DNA of 64,000 nucleotides from Homarus americanus (GCF_018991925.1 NW_024742338.1:4561594-4625593); one strand, 5' to 3'. Counted from the stretch's first letter, positions 37,304 through 51,600 are shown. Numbers and translations: made by a program. The notes: generated from the sequence alone by a model not told the origin.

Positions 37304-37687
37304 GTAAGTGAAGCTTCAAGTTTTTGTATTGGTTAAATGAAAAACAATCTAGGTTAGGCTGCACTACATCACTACTGTTAGAGTTCATTGCCTCAAGTAA
37401 TATGTTTTTGCCTAACTATTGGGATCAAGCTTGTTTTCTTAACATTTAATCATCATCTGTGAACTGTATCTCTTTTTCAAAAATGAAGGTTTATTTCCTG
37501 CCATAGTAAGGAGTTGCATATTGTCCCCAAACTGGGAATTATATCACATAGCTGAGAAATCATGAAAGGGGAGAGTAAACATGTCTGTAATACGTGTGGA
37601 GGAGATGAAGGGATAGGTACTTTTAATGTGCTCTAGATCAATGACTTCTGATAGTATCAGAAGACACCAATGTTGATGAGGATGTTT

Positions 37688-37712
37688 ATTATTATTATTA
37701 TTATTATTATTA

Positions 37713-37758
<46 letters not shown>

Positions 37759-37795
37759 TATTATTATTTCTGTATTATTATTATTATTATTATTG
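37688..37795. repeat. (TTA)n microsatellite
   Basis: About 35 units with short interruptions. Confidence 0.95.
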
Positions 37796-37892
37796 TCTTG
37801 ACACATATCAGCTGACTCTTCATTACACAGCAACATCACTTATAGTATGGTAATTATCATCCTCACTGTTTCTGAGTTGTATTCAGTGTGAT

Positions 37893-38170
37893 AAAGCCCA
37901 CACACCCACCACCATACACAACCACCACCACCCACCATACACAACCACCACCACCCACCATACACAACCACCACCACCCACCATACTCACCCACCACCAC
38001 ACACCATACTCACCCACCACCACACACCATACTCACCCACCACCAAACACCATACTCACCCACCACCACACACCATACTCACCCACCACCACACACCATA
38101 CTCACCCACCACCACACACCATACTCGCCACCACCCACCACCACCCACCACCCACCATACACACCCACCA
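37893..38170. repeat. CACCA-rich minisatellite
   Basis: Units of ACCATACACAACCACCACC and ACCATACTCACCCACCACC, about 19 bp, then CACCCACCAC. The array lies directly upstream of the acceptor at 38209. Confidence 0.9.
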
Positions 38171-38209
38171 TCTGGTTGGGTTATCTACATCACCCAGTAC
38201 TTGTCTCAG

Positions 38210-38373
38210 GTCTCAGTATGATGAGGAAGGAGACCGTGCAGCTCTACTAGAGGAGGTGTTGGCCCACCTCAGCGAGAGTGACCAGACCCTAACCTCAGGC
38301 CAGAGCAGATCAACTTCCCGAGAGTTGGCTGGCATCCTCCGTAACCTTAAGAAGATCGAGCACGCATTAGAAG
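38210..38373 (+). CDS. CEP170: CEP170 exon with ILRNLKKIEHALE helix
   Basis: Acceptor CTTGTCTCAG at 38209 and donor GAAG|GTATGG at 38374. It completes a Lys codon and leaves one base (G). It encodes SQYDEEGDRAALLEEVLAHL, then SESDQTLTSGQSRSTSRELA and GILRNLKKIEHALE. Vertebrate CEP170 has [20 protein letters not shown] at this point. The exon is followed by two competing last exons, at 39732 and 47936, both entering in the right phase. Confidence 0.9.
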
Positions 38374-39731
38374 GTATGGAGAATTTTGTACATTATTAGT
38401 GACTGTCGTAGACACTTTATGATACAGTACAGTATATGATTAATTTGTGTTACAAGATAGACCATTGTGTAGAATTCTTGGCGTATATTGTATTTCATGT
38501 GTGGTTGTGTAGGTGTTGAGCAGTGGTTGAGGAGGTTCTGCATGGGGTACCAGATATAAATGCTGGATGACCTATGGTGTAGATAGGTGTATAGACAATG
38601 GGTAATTGATGATGATGTCTCGTGTAATGATAAATGTATTGCTCGTGTCTGTGAATGTATAAATAAATGACTGTGGCGAAGGACTAGGATATAAGGCATT
38701 TGAATTACTCATTATATTTAGATAAGCAGGAATGTAGAGCTCCCTGGCAGAAGGCTTCACCCAGGTTATAAATACACTTCTACTGTCTTGACAATTTATT
38801 TATTTATTTAGGAAATACAAATTTATGTATTTTTGACAAATATAAGTACAGTACTGTACTGTGATTAGTTTATTGATATAAGTGTGTCTCAATTGTTTTA
38901 AGCAAATGCTCTGTATTGTTTCATAATCATATGATGTGTTTATTGCTAATACTCTACAATAACAGGTGAATTTTTCCTCTTGCCCAGTGAATTTAACTAT
39001 TTTTCATAAGAGTGTCATATTACACAAACTGGTTTTCTGGAAAGATACTGAAACATTATCTTGATTAAAAGTTTGTATCATCAGAGACACAAAGGATGAG
39101 TCAGTATCTTTGAACTAAGTAGCACAAAGTCTTTCATTATATAATTCAAAATTGATGGCAAATCTTGGCCATAACATCAACATGAACAACAATAACAGCT
39201 GGTACCTGTACTCTGAGGTAGACTGTGCTGCACTCAACCAATAACAGGAAGCAGCTTATGAACTGTGCATAGTTTGTCAACCGTGTTGCCTAGGACTGGC
39301 CACTCAGTAGGTGTCATAAAGCAGACTAGAATGGATGAAAATTATGTACAACTTCCATATTAGAATAAATAAACCAATTAGTGTAGGCATTAGAATTATA
39401 ACGTGATACTTTGTAATGTAGTTACCTGTTCTTATGGTTATTTGAAGCTCCTCAGAACTACTGAACTATTAATGCATGTAGTATTTTCACAACATGGTAG
39501 TGTAAATGAATAATATACAAACATATACAGTATTCAGCTTTGAATATTTTTAATACGCGAACAACTAAGTTGGTTTTGTACCATATGTAATAGACGCTTC
39601 AATCATATTCCTGTGGCATGTTCTTGAAGAAGCCTTTGCTCGTACAGACAGACATAGTGATAATGTTCGTACATTTTGACTAACCTCATTTTCTTCTTCT
39701 TTTTTCTACCTTTACATACTTTATCATTCAG
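38374..39731 (+). other. intron
   Basis: No feature recognised. Confidence 0.6.
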
Positions 39732-39772
39732 CCCTGACTGACAATGCCCTAGATGGTGATATCAATGGGTGA
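39732..39772 (+). CDS. CEP170: CEP170 alternative last or cassette exon (short C-terminus)
   Basis: Acceptor TATCATTCAG at 39731. With the G left by the previous exon it reads ALTDNALDGDING then TGA (39770-39772). A donor, GG|GTGAGG, overlaps the stop at 39769. If used to join 47936, the frame reads one further residue (N) and stops. Inclusion therefore gives essentially the same short acidic C-terminus either way. Confidence 0.7.
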
Positions 39773-40520
39773 GGAGAGCTTCCAGCCTGTCTGTAATAAC
39801 TGCTACAGTACTGTACCCGCTCACTGTCCTGCAACACTAGATCTGTCCATATAAGGATGTAGGACCATATTTTCCAACTGAACACCAACAACATATCAGT
39901 TCTGTGTCATTACCTTAACTCGTAGTTATACTTTAGTACTGTAATACCACCACTTACATAATACTGTACAAGTATTGTTTTCCCATAAATGCTCTTTATT
40001 TCTAAATACATTTTGATGCACACCAATTTGGAAACATAGTCTATCTGATGATCCCATTAATGTCTCTTGGTGGAAATCATTAAGCATCACAAGGTCCCTT
40101 TACGGGATTAAAGTGCAACTCATACATTAGTACATCAAAGAAAGGCTCGTTTTACAAAGCAACATGTGTGTACAATACAGTAAAACCTCAACAATTTGAA
40201 TTGTGGATAATTCAAACAAATTTCAATTAGCTGGAGTATGAGGTATTTATCACCTTATTAACATTGTTAACTACTTTACATTATAGTGTATGTAGAGGAT
40301 TGTACAGAAAGGTTTTTAAGTTCATTTTACTTGTGGAAGTTCTTGGTGTTTTTTGCAATAGTTTTGTTGGTGTGTGGTAGTCATTCAAGGGATGTAAGAA
40401 GTAGGTATTCGTCTTGGTCTTTAACTTTGTTACAGTACTTTCTTTAGAATATGTACAGAAACGTTCTTTGGTTCATACAAAAAAAAAGAAGTAAATTCAG
40501 CTTGCAGAAACCTGGGGGTA

Positions 40521-40855
40521 GTGATGGTAGCCACAGTGGTGACAGATAGTGATGGTGGCCACAGTGGTGACAGATAGTGATGGTGGCCACAGTGGTGACA
40601 GATAGTGATGGTGGCCACAGTGGTGACAGATAGTGATGGTGGCCACAGTGGTGACAGATAGTGATGGTGGCCACAGTGGTGACAGATAGTGATGGTGGCC
40701 ACCGTGGTAACAGATAGTGATGGTGGCCACAGTGGTGACAGATAGTAATGGTGGCCACAGAGGTGACAAATAGTGATGGTGGCCACAGTGGTGACAGACA
40801 GTGATGGTGGCCACAGTGGTGACAGATAGTGACGGTGGCCAGTGGTGACAGATAC
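40521..40855. repeat. 28-bp minisatellite, ~12 copies
   Basis: Unit GTGATGGTGGCCACAGTGGT plus GACAGATA. Because 28 is not a multiple of three, all three minus frames stay open and read the same peptide in turn (ATITICHHCGHHHYLSPLWP). Copies are highly similar, so the array is young. Confidence 0.95.
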
Positions 40856-43712
40856 ATCCAGGAGGGACCGGCATCAGTTGTCTAACGTTCACTACACCAA
40901 GACTGTGTTCTCATTCTGGCCAACCATATTATAATTTTTCTGTTGTGTACTGATTGTATTCTGAAGTATAATATAATGGCCACCAAGAGTTAACTCTACA
41001 TAGCTCTAGTGTTGCTGCAGCCAGCAAGAAAGTGAGGAGAAGTTACATCTTACAAATAGAACTTAATTGGGGAAGAAGTTGTATCAGTGACACTTTGTCT
41101 AGGATGATCGAGTTCACTTCTTACACAATAAAGAAAAAGAATAATGCTGAAAGCTTCCCATACTTCCTCTTCTTTGTCAAGGCCTAACAACAGGAGGAAC
41201 CTCACTTAGGTTTGTTAGGATAACAGTTATCTCACTCCCACCACCTCCCATCACTGTCTCCAAACTATATACAGTACTGCACGCAGTGATATTTACTCAG
41301 TTTATATATCACCTAACCACTTATCAGCTTACTCTCCATTCAGTTGGTTGGTCTATCAAGTGTTAGTACAGGAAGGATAGCTGATAGAATCATGAAATGC
41401 TTATTTCCAGTAAAGTCCTTATGCCAGTGAACAGTGTTTTGCTTTTCTTTTTTTAAATCAGGGACTGTATTACTGGTACAGTATCATGTTTCTGAAGTTT
41501 AGGTGTAGGTTTTTATCATTGGTTATGTGGTGGCTGTGTGCAGCAATATGCAAATTTATCCACATAATCGAGAATTGGGACAAAGACAAGGATACTCCGG
41601 AAGCCTCTTGTAAATTGACTTGTTCCATGTGAGTCATTGGATAAGTTGACCAACCGTCACCCACAGGTAGATCAGATTGATGAAGTTTTACTGTAATTTT
41701 TTCCCAAATACTTGAGACACTTTTCTCCCATTATATTAAGAAATGGTAACTGCCAATGTCAGTATTCTTAGTTCCAGTTAGAAACTATGGCTCTCAGATC
41801 ACACAACATATACCTGTACTTGCTTTTTGCTGGTTAGATCTGAGTTTGTGTAGCCTAGCTGAAACATGTACCAGAGTCCCCAACAGATAGTGTAATGTAT
41901 CCATAAATTTATCAAAAAAGTTGGCTTTCAAGGCATTGTTGTATAAACTGTTCCAAATATTTTCTTAAATATATTGAACTCATGGAGTCCCCATACATAT
42001 AATTACTGTACTGTATACATGGCTTATAGTACTTTTGTTACAAAATTGTTGGCCTCAACATAGAAAGTCAAGTTTTAAGTATGTACTTTACTTATTGGCA
42101 AAATTATGGATGCATCAATGGTTGTTCTCAGAGAATCTTAGAAGAATTAAAAAATTTCTTGTCAAAAGTTGCATTATAGTTGCAAAGAAGAAACAGAAGT
42201 ACTGTGCATGTAGTAGTTGAGATTATAATGCATTAGTGTTGTGTGTTTCCCAGGAGGATATAATATACTCTACAGTACTGTAAACGTAAGTGAAAATCTG
42301 ACTCGCCTGGAACTCTATAATATCTAAATAACTAAGCCCTTCTTCATCCCAACTCATAATACTAGTTGTAAGTCTGAATCTAGGCTGTAACTTTTAGTGC
42401 ATTGTTAAAAAAAAATAAAGTGTTAGTAGTTGAAAACTTTAGTCATAAGTATTGATATTTGTTTCGAAATTGTCCCCCCTCTCCCCTTCCCTTCCTCACC
42501 ACACAGCCAGAACTGTTCCTTCAATGATGAAAATTAATTAGAAATTAGATAAGGTATTTCTTATTGTTTTTAGCCATTTCCTGCCACCATCAGTACTTCG
42601 TCTTGTAACATATTTATCTATCTCCTTCTTCCTGTTGTTGTTTTTTTTTACTGAGGGTTTTCTGCCCCTTGATCCATCCAATTTCAAAAGTGGAAGAGAA
42701 GTATAATAGATAATATTTCAGTACAAGTCATCTGGTCTCACCAAAAGTTAGCTCAAGGCATAACCTCACCTGATCCATGCTGTTTGAGAGAGTAGAGACA
42801 TACCTTTTTTTTCCTGGCTGGGATAATTATCAAAAGTTTTTCATAAAGGGTTGTTCAAAGTGAAGTTCTTTATTGACTAAGTTTGTGCTGTGTGTTCTGT
42901 ATAAGTTCAGTGTTAAGTTTCAAGTTTGGTTTAATTAACATTACCAACATTAAATAATAACTACCTGTACTTTTCTTTTATACATTTATATTTTTCTCGT
43001 GAAATTACAAGTCGAGACATGACTTGGTGTGCTAGTTGTCTGCCATGTGGTCAGTTTGTGTTCATAAACATTTTTTTGATAACTAGATGAAAAATTACTT
43101 TTCTTTTAATTATTAAGGGCAGAAGTTGCTAGCTGCTGCAGTTGGAAGAAAATAATTATTACCCCAGTACTGTACTGTATTATGTTGTGATTTTGAACTA
43201 AGGACATATGCAGCTTACTTGTACAACATTGACAGAGAAGCAAACAACTACCGTTACAGTTGTTCACTGTTTAATCAAGTGTAGTAATGACTTGATCACA
43301 AGCTGTCAGTTAAGGCAGTTCAGCTGCATCACAGTCTACTTCTCATGCCACAGAATATGGGAGGCATGTAGGGTTACCTCTGTCTCTACATTGGTATTAA
43401 GTCATTTCTGTTGTAACTTAATTCATGAATAAGATTTCTGATAAACTTCCTACATGCTCCTGTTTGAAATAATGAATGTATGTATCTTTATATAATTTAG
43501 CTAAATATCTTTCTCGTCAGAAACAGTCATCCCAACGATTATGATTAAACTCGTTTAGAAATACATCATTACTTCAGGACGAAATCGAACAGATTTGCAA
43601 CAGCCAATCAGCTGTAACTCTTGAGGAGGGGGCAGGGCATCTTTTCTCAGCTGAGAAAAAATGCACTATAGATGCTTTCATATTCTGTGGGAATTGTCTT
43701 GTGGATAACAAA

Positions 43713-43820
43713 CCATTATTATTATTATTTATTATTATTATTATTTATTATTATTATTATTTATTATTATTATTTATTATTATTATTATTATTATTATTG
43801 TTGTTGTTGTTGTTGTTGTA
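43713..43820. repeat. (TTA)n/(TTAT)n then (TTG)n microsatellite
   Basis: Compound array of TTATTA, TTTATTA and finally six or more TTG units. Confidence 0.95.
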
Positions 43821-45190
43821 TTGTGTACAGGGTACTGTATTATTATTTTTTCTATACGTATTACTTATACTTTTCTACTCGTAACATGTAAGTGAACTTG
43901 TTCTTTTCACCTTTTTTCTACACTTACAAAACCATCTTATACTGCACTCCAGGGCAGCCAGGATGAGGAGCATCAAAGGCTCTCGTCACATGTACTGTAC
44001 TGTATTGAGAGTTGGAAGCTGTTGTAGTACTTGGTGTGATGGTCACTCAGGACAGCAGGGTTTCCTCAGTTGGTGTCATGGGCCTTGTTGTTGAGACTTT
44101 TGATATTAAGTTGATGTAAATTATAGATGATTGACACGTTGGGCTAAAATTCTGGATGTTGGCAAGGTGTGTGTGCACACACACACAAATTGATTGTTGT
44201 TGTGTAAGTGAATGGCCATATGTTTTTCTTCCACAAATACACCTTCAAGCTTACTTTCTGTTCAGTATTGTACACACAATTCTTTACCCAGTGTTCATGC
44301 CATGACATTTACTTCCTTGTTATGAGTGAACTCAATGGTTATTGATCAAATGGGCCCCAGGCTCAATAGATTCAAACCTAATCAAACCATTAGAATTGAA
44401 AACCATTAGAACTGGGCTCCAATCCTATTTGTTAGTTTAGGGTTTGGTTTGGGGCTAACTGAACTAATCCCAATAAATAGGGAGGGTTGAGTCCCATTAC
44501 CAATGGGCTTGTCCTATTTTACCCACAACCCTTTCTAATACTGGTGATGCCCTACTTATCTACTTTTGTATTAATGGTAAGCTGAATTTGTGTTGAAGGA
44601 TTAGTTGCAGAGTTTGTGTATCTTTGTCTTTTTGTGTTATTTAACTGGACTGATTTATGTAAAAGTGCTTCATTCTCTGGTTATTTACATTGGTTTTTAT
44701 TATTCTGTATTGTATTCCTATTACTGTACTCTGCTCAAACTCATTGCTACGTTTATCATCATCTGCTGCTCTAACAGTGTTCTCTCTCTTACACAGTATA
44801 CACTTCTATAATCTGGATAAAAACTTGCCGTTATTATGGTAGACCAGTGGAATGGTAAGCTGTGGTCAGCTCTAGTGGTCTCCTGGCTCACCAGTTGTGC
44901 CTCATTAAGCATTTTTTTAATAGACTTGAACAAATCAATAGATGAACACTTATCAATAGATTAGTCTGTTTCTCTAGTTCTACCCAGATAATGTACTGTG
45001 AGTGACACACATGAGCTGAGGAAGATCTGTAGTGACTTCATGTTATTTTAAAGTCTGATATGAATTTTTAGTGCCATTCTGTCATGCAGTTTGTATGAAA
45101 TATGAAACTGACTTGATTCCTTTCTTTCATACTTCATGTTAGTGTTGTTTCACCTTTTGTACATAAAGGGTTGTATATGCAGTAGATTTT

Positions 45191-45354
<164 letters not shown>

Positions 45355-46335
45355 GTTAAAGAAAATAATGATCGTTTATCACCTCACGGGCATTGATGTC
45401 AATGTCTGGTCTAAGTTTTGGCATTTACATTAGCTTAACAGCCTTAAGCAGATGAACACCTGTATCCACTGTTGTTGCTCTTTTTAAAACCTACTTTCTG
45501 CAGTACAGTACTGTACCCACTTCTACCATCCCCTACTGTCCTTCAACCTCTATGCTTTCCTCCTCATATGAATTTTAACTAGAAATTCTGGAGATCTATT
45601 CTTTCATCTTTTTTTTTTTTCCTCTTCTTTGTTTTCACCTTGGCCATTTACTGTTCTCATTTTGTGTATACTGTAGTTAAATACAGTATAACAACTGGAA
45701 GAGCTTCACGACTGGGAGGGAATTTGTTATGTTGGGTACTGGTTGACGGGACTGCCAATCCTGATAGCTTCAGTGTAGCCTAACCATATGGATCGGGATT
45801 CGTAAAGTTGTTCCAGATTCTAATTGTATGGTTAGGTTGGGTTAGGTTAAGTTGGTTTGTGTTAGGTTAGCTTGGAAATCGTTTGAGTTAGGTTAAGGTA
45901 GAATGGGCCTTTAGGAATGGAGGCTCATTTGATTGTTCAGCTTTTGAGTACAGTATAGGTATTACAGTTCTGATTGAGAAATTAGAGTTTGTACTACAGG
46001 TAAGAAAAATCATTAACTGAATTATGATAGCTTTGTGAAATGTGATGATTGTGTTAAAAATGGAATGATTGATTGTGCAAGAATTTAGTGAGGGATATTG
46101 TAAGATTACATCCAGGAGCTATGTTTTGTGAGCGACAGAATCTATATAAATCGCTGAACGCCGAGACAGAAATGAAAGCTTAAAGATGCTGTTTTGGTGT
46201 GAAGAGAGAGTGGGCGAGTTTTATTCAGCCCTAAACACCAGCTTAAATTCAGTCTAGTTATTTGAAAGAGAATGTAAATAAATGTTAGTAATCTTAGAGA
46301 ATGATATCAGTGAAAGTATTAAAGTTTTGAACAGT

Positions 46336-46484
46336 ATCACCTAAAGATTAACCCCCAGCGTATTTCACGTGAAGATTAACTTCCCTAATGCTAACCTAAT
46401 TTTAACCCCCCCCCCTTCCTCCTGTAGTATTGGGGAGTTTAATCTTAAGGTGAAATATGCTGGGAGTTATTCTTCCGGTGATCC
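46336..46484. repeat. inverted-repeat MITE, copy 2
   Basis: Left arm ATCACCTAAAGATTAACCCC...; right arm is its inverse ending CTTCCGGTGATCC. The arms are about 55 bp, separated by a C-rich spacer. Same family as 2888-3010. Confidence 0.75.
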
Positions 46485-47935
46485 TTTTAGTGTTTTCAAG
46501 TTGAGGAAATTTTTGCTTTGTTCACCTCATAGTTCTGCTCACTGACTCGTTGAGCTAACTATGGTATTTGTTATTTTTTACGTATATGGTAATATGGCGT
46601 ATCGGCATTGACTGTGTGAACATATTGACCCCCTGGGAACAAAATCTGGTCTTCAGCCTTTGTTAAAGCCTCTCCCCTGATGAAAAAATAAATAAATAAA
46701 ACCACTACAAAATAAACCTGTTTCATCCACATATCCCTCTGTCGAAAAAGAGAGAGAAAAAAGCCATACATTAGATAGCAACAAATTACAAACACACTTC
46801 TGGCCTCAAAAATATTGTCTCCACTTTAAAAACAAAATCTTGAAGGTTGTTTTGCCTTCCTCAATAATACTCTTAGGTTTTTCTACCCATTTTCTACCAA
46901 CTTTAGGACTACAAATCTTAATCTTTTTTTTATTAAAATTGAGTTTCACAGGACAAAATTGAGAATGTTGGGCTCTAGTTAGCTGCCTCCATACTTGGTG
47001 TTAGCAATCTAGTCTGTTTTATGCCTTGTATCATTCCTCCTCGACAGTACTTCCTTTAGTTGTTATAAATATTTTTATTATTTGGAGCCAACATTCTTTT
47101 TAATCATTTGCAAGAGATATCATTGACTTAACAAAAATGCATTATTAATTTTTTAAATTGTGTGTAAATACAGTATACTGTAATGCATTGTCTTGTATTT
47201 TGTTTAATATCAGATTACATGTATTTCATATTCAGTAATGTATACCACAGAATGTGCATGTGAACAAATATTTGTCTAAATGTTCAGTAAATTGCTCTGT
47301 GGTGAAGGTCTTGTGCATTTTTTAAACTTTTGGAATGTGAAATATGAACAGTTATTTGATTTAAGTTAATATGTTGTTATTTTCAAGTGTTAAATATAAT
47401 AATAGGGTTTGCATGATCTTTGAATAAATATCACCTCGGCAAAGTTCCTTATGGGATGACATACACTAGTCTTAATTGTTAAGGTCAGTTAAGGTTCCTA
47501 TGTTCCGGATTTCCCCTCATGACTCGACTCTCACGAGAAAATTACTTAACCTGCCAGTAAATGGTGAGGAGGTACAGTACTGTATCTGAGGGAGTAGCCA
47601 TGATATGAGACTTTTGGACAGCTACTTCCAGGCCATTTACACTGTTATGTAGTTTTTTGGTGAGAGTTATGTCTCAGGAGAAATGTTGGATAATACGCCT
47701 TTAGAATTGTTAGTAGAGGGATTCTGAGCAGATCATTAGCTCTCATCCAAGGTATAGGTTAACAGAGTTAAGTGACTATTTTTTCTATTCCTCTTTTTTT
47801 TTTTCTTACATTTTTACACCACATTACTAGTGTTACTGTAAGTTAATATTCAAAGTGTGTTTCTCTTGGTATAGTATAATGTTTTTCATGTGCAGGATGT
47901 ATTTAATGATATAATTTGTCTTTTGCTCCCAACAG

Positions 47936-48033
47936 TAATTGACCGAGTGATGGTGGGTATTGATGATGATGACCTGGATGATGATGATCTTGATGGTGCT
48001 GCTGGCCATGAGTGGGGGGAGAGTGACTACTGA
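47936..48033 (+). CDS. CEP170: CEP170 alternative last exon (acidic C-terminus)
   Basis: Acceptor TTTTGCTCCCAACAG at 47935. With the leftover G it reads VIDRVMVGIDDDDLDDDDLD then GAAGHEWGESDY and TGA at 48031-48033. The start resembles the vertebrate string after the LKRVEKQL helix (an INAMIDPDG-like acidic stretch). It is used when the exon at 39732 is skipped. The final ten codons lie inside the first unit of a 48-bp minisatellite that runs on into the 3' UTR. Confidence 0.7.
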
Positions 48034-48615
48034 GTTACCTGCTACACACCTGGCCATGAGTGGGGGGAGAGTGACTACTGAGTTACCTGCTACACACCTG
48101 GCCATGAGTGGGAAGTGGCTTCTGGGTTACCTGCTACACTTGGCCATGGTGGGGGAGAGTGACTACTGAGTTACCTGCTACACACCTGGCCATGAGTGGG
48201 GGGAGAGTATTACTGAGTTACCTGCTACACCTGGCATGGGAAGTGACTACTGATTACCTGCTACACACTTGGCCATGAGTGGGAAGTGACCACTGAGGTA
48301 CCTGCTACACACCTGAGCATGAGTGGAGAGTGACTACTGGTTACCTGCTACACACTGGCCATGAGTGGGGAAGTGACTACTGAGTTACCTGCTACACACC
48401 TGGCAGGTGGGAAGTACACTGAGTTACCTGCTACACCTGGCCATGAGTGAAGTGACTACTGAGTTACCTGCTACACAGTTGGCCATGAGTGGGAGAGTGA
48501 CTACTGAGTTACCTGCTACACACTTGGCCATGAGTGGGGGAGAGGGACTACTGAGTTACCTGCTACACACCTGGCCATGAGTGTGGGGAGAGTGACTACT
48601 GAGTTACCTGCTGCA
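48004..48615 (+). repeat. 48-bp minisatellite overlapping the CEP170 stop codon
   Basis: Unit begins GGCCATGAGTGGGGGGAGAG and ends GAGTTACCTGCTACACACCT. The first two units are identical over 48 bp (48004 and 48052); later ones carry deletions and substitutions. There are about 13 units. The first unit contains codons for GHEWGESDY and the TGA. Confidence 0.9.
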
Positions 48616-51600
48616 CATGAGTGAGGAGAGAGTAACCAGCTGCACACCAAAGCGAACATGCTCACTTATGAGATTTGTAAATATTTGGCCAGAAACTTTC
48701 AAGGAGTTGAGTGAAAATGAGTTTAAGGTGGTTACAAATAATCCCTTAATAATGTGTGAACATGTTAATCAGGCCCTTCTAACCAGTGAAAGACTTTATG
48801 TATGAAAAGTGGATTATGTGTGATGGCTGTACAGGAACTTTGCTTACAAGTACAGTACAGTACTTAATTCTTTTAGAAACCTCAATGTGCACAAGAATAA
48901 ATGAACTCAACCTTGTTTCCAAATGTAAGACTTTTTGTTATAATTTTGTGGTGAGGCTGTGAAGCAAGACTGTGGAAGAACGTGCTTCAGTGTTACATGA
49001 ATTACTTACTTTAATGAACATATTGCACTAGTGCAGCAGACAGGCAGTTGTTAATACAACAGATGGATGTGGAAGTCACAACCACTTGAAATTTTATGCC
49101 ATCAAAGTGACGGGTAATTAAAGCAAAAACCGCTGGAAGTGACAACCAGTGGCATCAATGACCTGTGGTGCCACATATAAATTGTCACAGTTGTGGTAGC
49201 ATAGAACAAATGACCAAATAGATTTTTAAAATCCAACAACATCCAGACTTACCCAACAGAAGCTTCACAGCAGACGTCAACCCTGAGAAGCAAAAGGAAG
49301 AGTTAAAACATTCCAGTAATTTAGAGACATGTAGTGTATCCACAGAGGTGAGGTGCCACTACTTTGATGTTAATATCATGACTTAGAATTTTTATTGTAA
49401 ATTTCATCACCTGCCCCTTAAATATTGCCAGCATTCAGTGTTCTTTGTCAGACTCTAAACGTTGGTTGAAAATCTCCTTTGAGTGGTCGAGTGATGTCAC
49501 TGATGACCCATATGGTTATTGTCGTTGTATAAAAGACCAGCAGGAGTTATTTTTGTTGACTGGTGGCAGTATTTGAAGAACAGGTACATGACTTTTAACA
49601 CTTGGGAGATTAGAGCTTAACATACACAGGTAAGAATGTACCTTGTGTCGCTAACCTTTAGGACCAGAGGCTCACTATGACTCACATCCTAAATGTTTTG
49701 CTCATAACCATAATATATTTTGTTGTGTGCTGAGGTCTTATCCAAACCGCTACATTGCCATTTTACTGTGATTTACCCTCGAGAATGTTGTCAGTGGGAT
49801 TCAGCTCATTGTATTTCCGTCTTGCTTATTGGTAACGTGTGGTGCATATGTACAGTAACTCAGATTTTCAGTGTGTACGAGAAGTAACTTTTTGTTAAAA
49901 GGTTCAGTGTTATTTTTTTCCCTCACTGGTAAATACATTAATACTTTAATCAGAATTGTTGAGACAAGGTGGAACCATTTTTCTTCCTGATTATTTGAGA
50001 TTGATGCACATGTGTTGTCATCAGGTAATCCAAATTTTCAGTTATCAATGTTGACGCAGTACAGTACTCATATTTGACCGTGTCTTAGGACCTCTCTAGA
50101 CATACACAATTTTTATTTTTTACTGCTGTGTTCTAAATGGATTTTATTTATGTACTCAAACAGAGTTTAATTAATTCTTGTGTTTTCCAAAACATTCTGT
50201 TTGGTTTACTAATTTTAACTGTTCAAGGAAATTCATTAAGAAGATAGTAAAGCCAGAAGCTTCATTACCGCTAACAGGTGCGTCTAGTATGTGTTGAGGC
50301 TGTAAACTAACCCAAGCTGACTGATGAAACACATCATCACCCTAGACATACCATATTGTACTAGCTCTCACCCAGTGGAGGTTCCACTTCAACAGCTGTA
50401 AACACAATGCTTAAAAACTCCCACATGTGGTTTTTAAATGCCTGTTATCACTAAGAAGAGGCATTTTAATATTGTGCATTTACAGACAACCATTAATATT
50501 ACACTCAGGAGACAGAGTACTTCTTGGTCAGTTTGATGGTCTTCCACGCATTAAAAGTTTTATTTAGGGGGACCGTATCAGTAAACAGGTTTGCATTGCT
50601 TTTTTACTAGGGTCGCTAAATGTCACTACATGTACCGTATTATCATTAAAGGTATTCAGAAAAGTATGGCCCAAATTACTCTGCTCTTATGCTTTGTGCA
50701 GAAGCTAGTCCTGTAACATCTTGAATCTCCTACCTGTTTTCTATATAGATTATCCCATAAGATTAGGATTTTTAATTTTTTACCACTGTGTACAGTATTT
50801 GTAAGCGAGTACACAATGAAGGTCACCTCATTGTTTACCACTCAAGTGTTTCTCATCCCACTAAATGCATTCACAGTAGCATCTCAACAGTTCTCATATT
50901 TTTTTTATGAATTACATAGTCAAACATTAAGCTAAGGCACTATAGGATTGGTTTACATTACCATCCTCTTATTTTTTTTAACAAGTCTTCAAGATGTTTG
51001 CAAAGTTAGGGTTTTTTCTTTTTGAAAATTACATTGTAGAAGCTAATGTCATTTTAATCTCATCTTATACCATATGAACTGATGACATGGTAGAGGACAA
51101 CATTCTCTTACAAGTGATACTGTAAATAACACAATTAAATGTACTTTATACATTAAAGAATGTTAGCAATATGAAATAAAGCTTAACTGAAGATGTGTGT
51201 ACAGTATTTCCTTAGTACAGTATAGACATAAAGTTCCTCTGTGTAGACTGGCTCTCTTTTTGAGGTTTCAGCTTACATTATTTAAGGAGAGGTCGGCAAA
51301 TCTGAGACAAAGTTGTCAAATAGTTTTTCTGAAGTATTTTGGTATGCTGATTTCATGTCTGGAATATGACAAGCTAAATATCACACTGTTCTGAAGTTAA
51401 AGAGTTATATATTGAAAATGGCTACCAAGCAGAAACGGAAATGTTGACACTCGGTACAGACAATATAACTCCTTTATTTACAGTTTTCACACACTTTAAT
51501 TATACCTTTAGAATAAACTGTTCTTTGTGTTTTTGAAAATTTGGATCATATTCTGATTATAAACTCTAAATTGAATCATGTTGAGACCGTATTCACACTT

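Larger units (their letters stand above)
37304..38209 (+). other. intron with (TTA)n and CACCA array
   Basis: Contains the (TTA)n at 37688-37795 and a CACCA-rich minisatellite at 37893-38170 that ends 40 bp before the next exon. Confidence 0.7.

Noticed and set aside
37888..38250. 120-residue Thr/His/Pro-rich frame before the exon at 38210
   Set aside because: It translates the CACCA minisatellite; the acceptor at 38209 and phase chaining place the exon start after it.
40430..40892. Three overlapping His/Leu-rich minus-strand frames of 118-137 residues
   Set aside because: All three are the same 28-bp minisatellite read in successive frames.
45830..45895. Telomere or subtelomere
   Set aside because: Only a few degenerate TTAGG-like words among unique sequence; a telomere would be a long perfect array.
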